DNA of 5,006 bases, taken from NCBI GenBank assembly GCA_003486725.1, contig DNGD01000156.1:1-5006 (forward strand), given 5' to 3'. The stretch is from Rhodospirillaceae bacterium. GTDB lineage: Bacteria > Pseudomonadota > Alphaproteobacteria > UBA9219. The translations under genes were made by a program, and so were the position numbers. The notes under the pieces are model-generated. The model ran no database searches and was not told the DNA's origin. It worked only from the letters and a program-made list of their open reading frames with translations. Positions 4,480 through 5,006 of this stretch are shown one piece after another. Position 1 is the first letter of the stretch; every line of letters begins with the position of its first letter.

Positions 4480-5006
4480 ATGGGCATCGCGGGCAATATT
4501 TGGAAGCTTCAACTTGACCGGTTTTTCGCGAATTTCTGGGTTTATGTCGGCATCCTCGTTCCTTTCCTTGAAGCCAACGGTCTGAGCGCCTCGCAAATTT
4601 TTATCACCGAAGCGGTGTTTGCCGCCGTTGTCGCGGCATCGGAAATTCCAACCGGGTATCTCTCAGACGTCATTGGCCGTAAAACCTGCTTTATTATCGG
4701 CTCGGCATTAATTCCCATCGGCGTTATCATCTATACCCTGTCCCACAGTTTTTGGGGCTTTGTTGCTGCAGAAGCGGTGCTGGGTCTTGGCATTAGTTTT
4801 CGCTCTGGCACGGACTCCTCCTTTCTTTACGACACGCTCTTGGAGATGAAGCGCGAGGGCGATTATAAGAAAATCGAAGGGCATGCCATTTTTCTCAACA
4901 GCATCGGCGCGGCGATTGCCAACATTATGGGCGGGCTCATCAGTGTGATTTCCCTGCGCCTTCCCTTTGTTGTGAGCGTCTTCACATTTCTGATCCTCAC
5001 GCCGCT
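4480..5006 (+). CDS. MFS transporter, N-terminal part (runs off the right edge)
   Basis: This is the first 175 residues of a major facilitator superfamily secondary transporter; the substrate is unknown. The defining loop 2-3 motif A is perfect: GYLSDVIGRK at residues 59-68, after the second helix. Membrane helices fall at about 14-33, 43-58, 71-88, 92-110, 135-157 and 160 onward, so the visible part covers most of the N-terminal six-helix bundle. SSFLYDTLLEMKREGDYKK (113-131) between helices 4 and 5 matches a loop common in a group of bacterial MFS proteins (S-x-LYD-L-...-Y/F-K-x-x-G-R/H-A). The ATG at 4480 has GGAAG 9 nt upstream. The protein should continue for a further 200 or so residues beyond the window. 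It has its own candidate promoter and is probably not co-transcribed with the two-repeat gene. Confidence 0.9.
   Translation, partial: MGIAGNIWKLQLDRFFANFWVYVGILVPFLEANGLSASQIFITEAVFAAVVAASEIPTGYLSDVIGRKTCFIIGSALIPIGVIIYTLSHSFWGFVAAEAVLGLGISFRSGTDSSFLYDTLLEMKREGDYKKIEGHAIFLNSIGAAIANIMGGLISVISLRLPFVVSVFTFLILTP

Noticed and set aside
4542..4730. Minus-strand frame of 62 codons
   Set aside because: It is a shadow of the MFS transporter, whose motif A is perfect in the plus frame.

Overview
The window looks like bacterial chromosomal DNA of intermediate G+C, possibly from an alphaproteobacterium. That assignment is soft. It rests on the style of the promoters, a TTAACCAT (CtrA-like) half-site, and a two-repeat secreted-type protein that I associate from memory with that class. 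Nothing marks the region as a plasmid, phage or insertion sequence. I see no transposase, integrase, CRISPR array or rRNA.

Layout, left to right. The first 21 bases are the 5' end of a tRNA-Leu gene read leftwards, with a candidate promoter behind it. A small DUF2061-type membrane protein follows (126-401, minus). A good Rho-independent terminator (447-484, minus) separates it from a 537-residue protein of unknown function (536-2149, minus). That protein has a conserved-looking central alpha/beta segment, a coiled coil and a C-terminal domain. A 253-bp divergent intergenic region (2150-2402) is rich in repeats: a 20-21 bp direct repeat with a 27-bp period, two short inverted repeats and a four-codon mini-ORF. 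Rightwards come an unrecognised 196-residue protein with a Lys/Pro/Ala-rich tail (2403-2993), a 384-residue protein made of two homologous beta-rich repeats resembling pre-peptidase C-terminal (PPC) domains (3187-4341), and the first 175 residues of a major facilitator superfamily (MFS) transporter that runs off the window (4480-5006).

The genes do not form an obvious pathway. Gaps of 138 to 253 bp, a terminator and separate candidate promoters suggest mostly independent transcription units. The most unusual parts are the 537-residue orphan protein, which shares a repeat-rich divergent control region with the 196-residue orphan, and the two-repeat protein, which lacks a visible N-terminal signal peptide. 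I found no clear evidence of a new multi-gene system. The 537/196-residue divergent pair is the best candidate to test for one.
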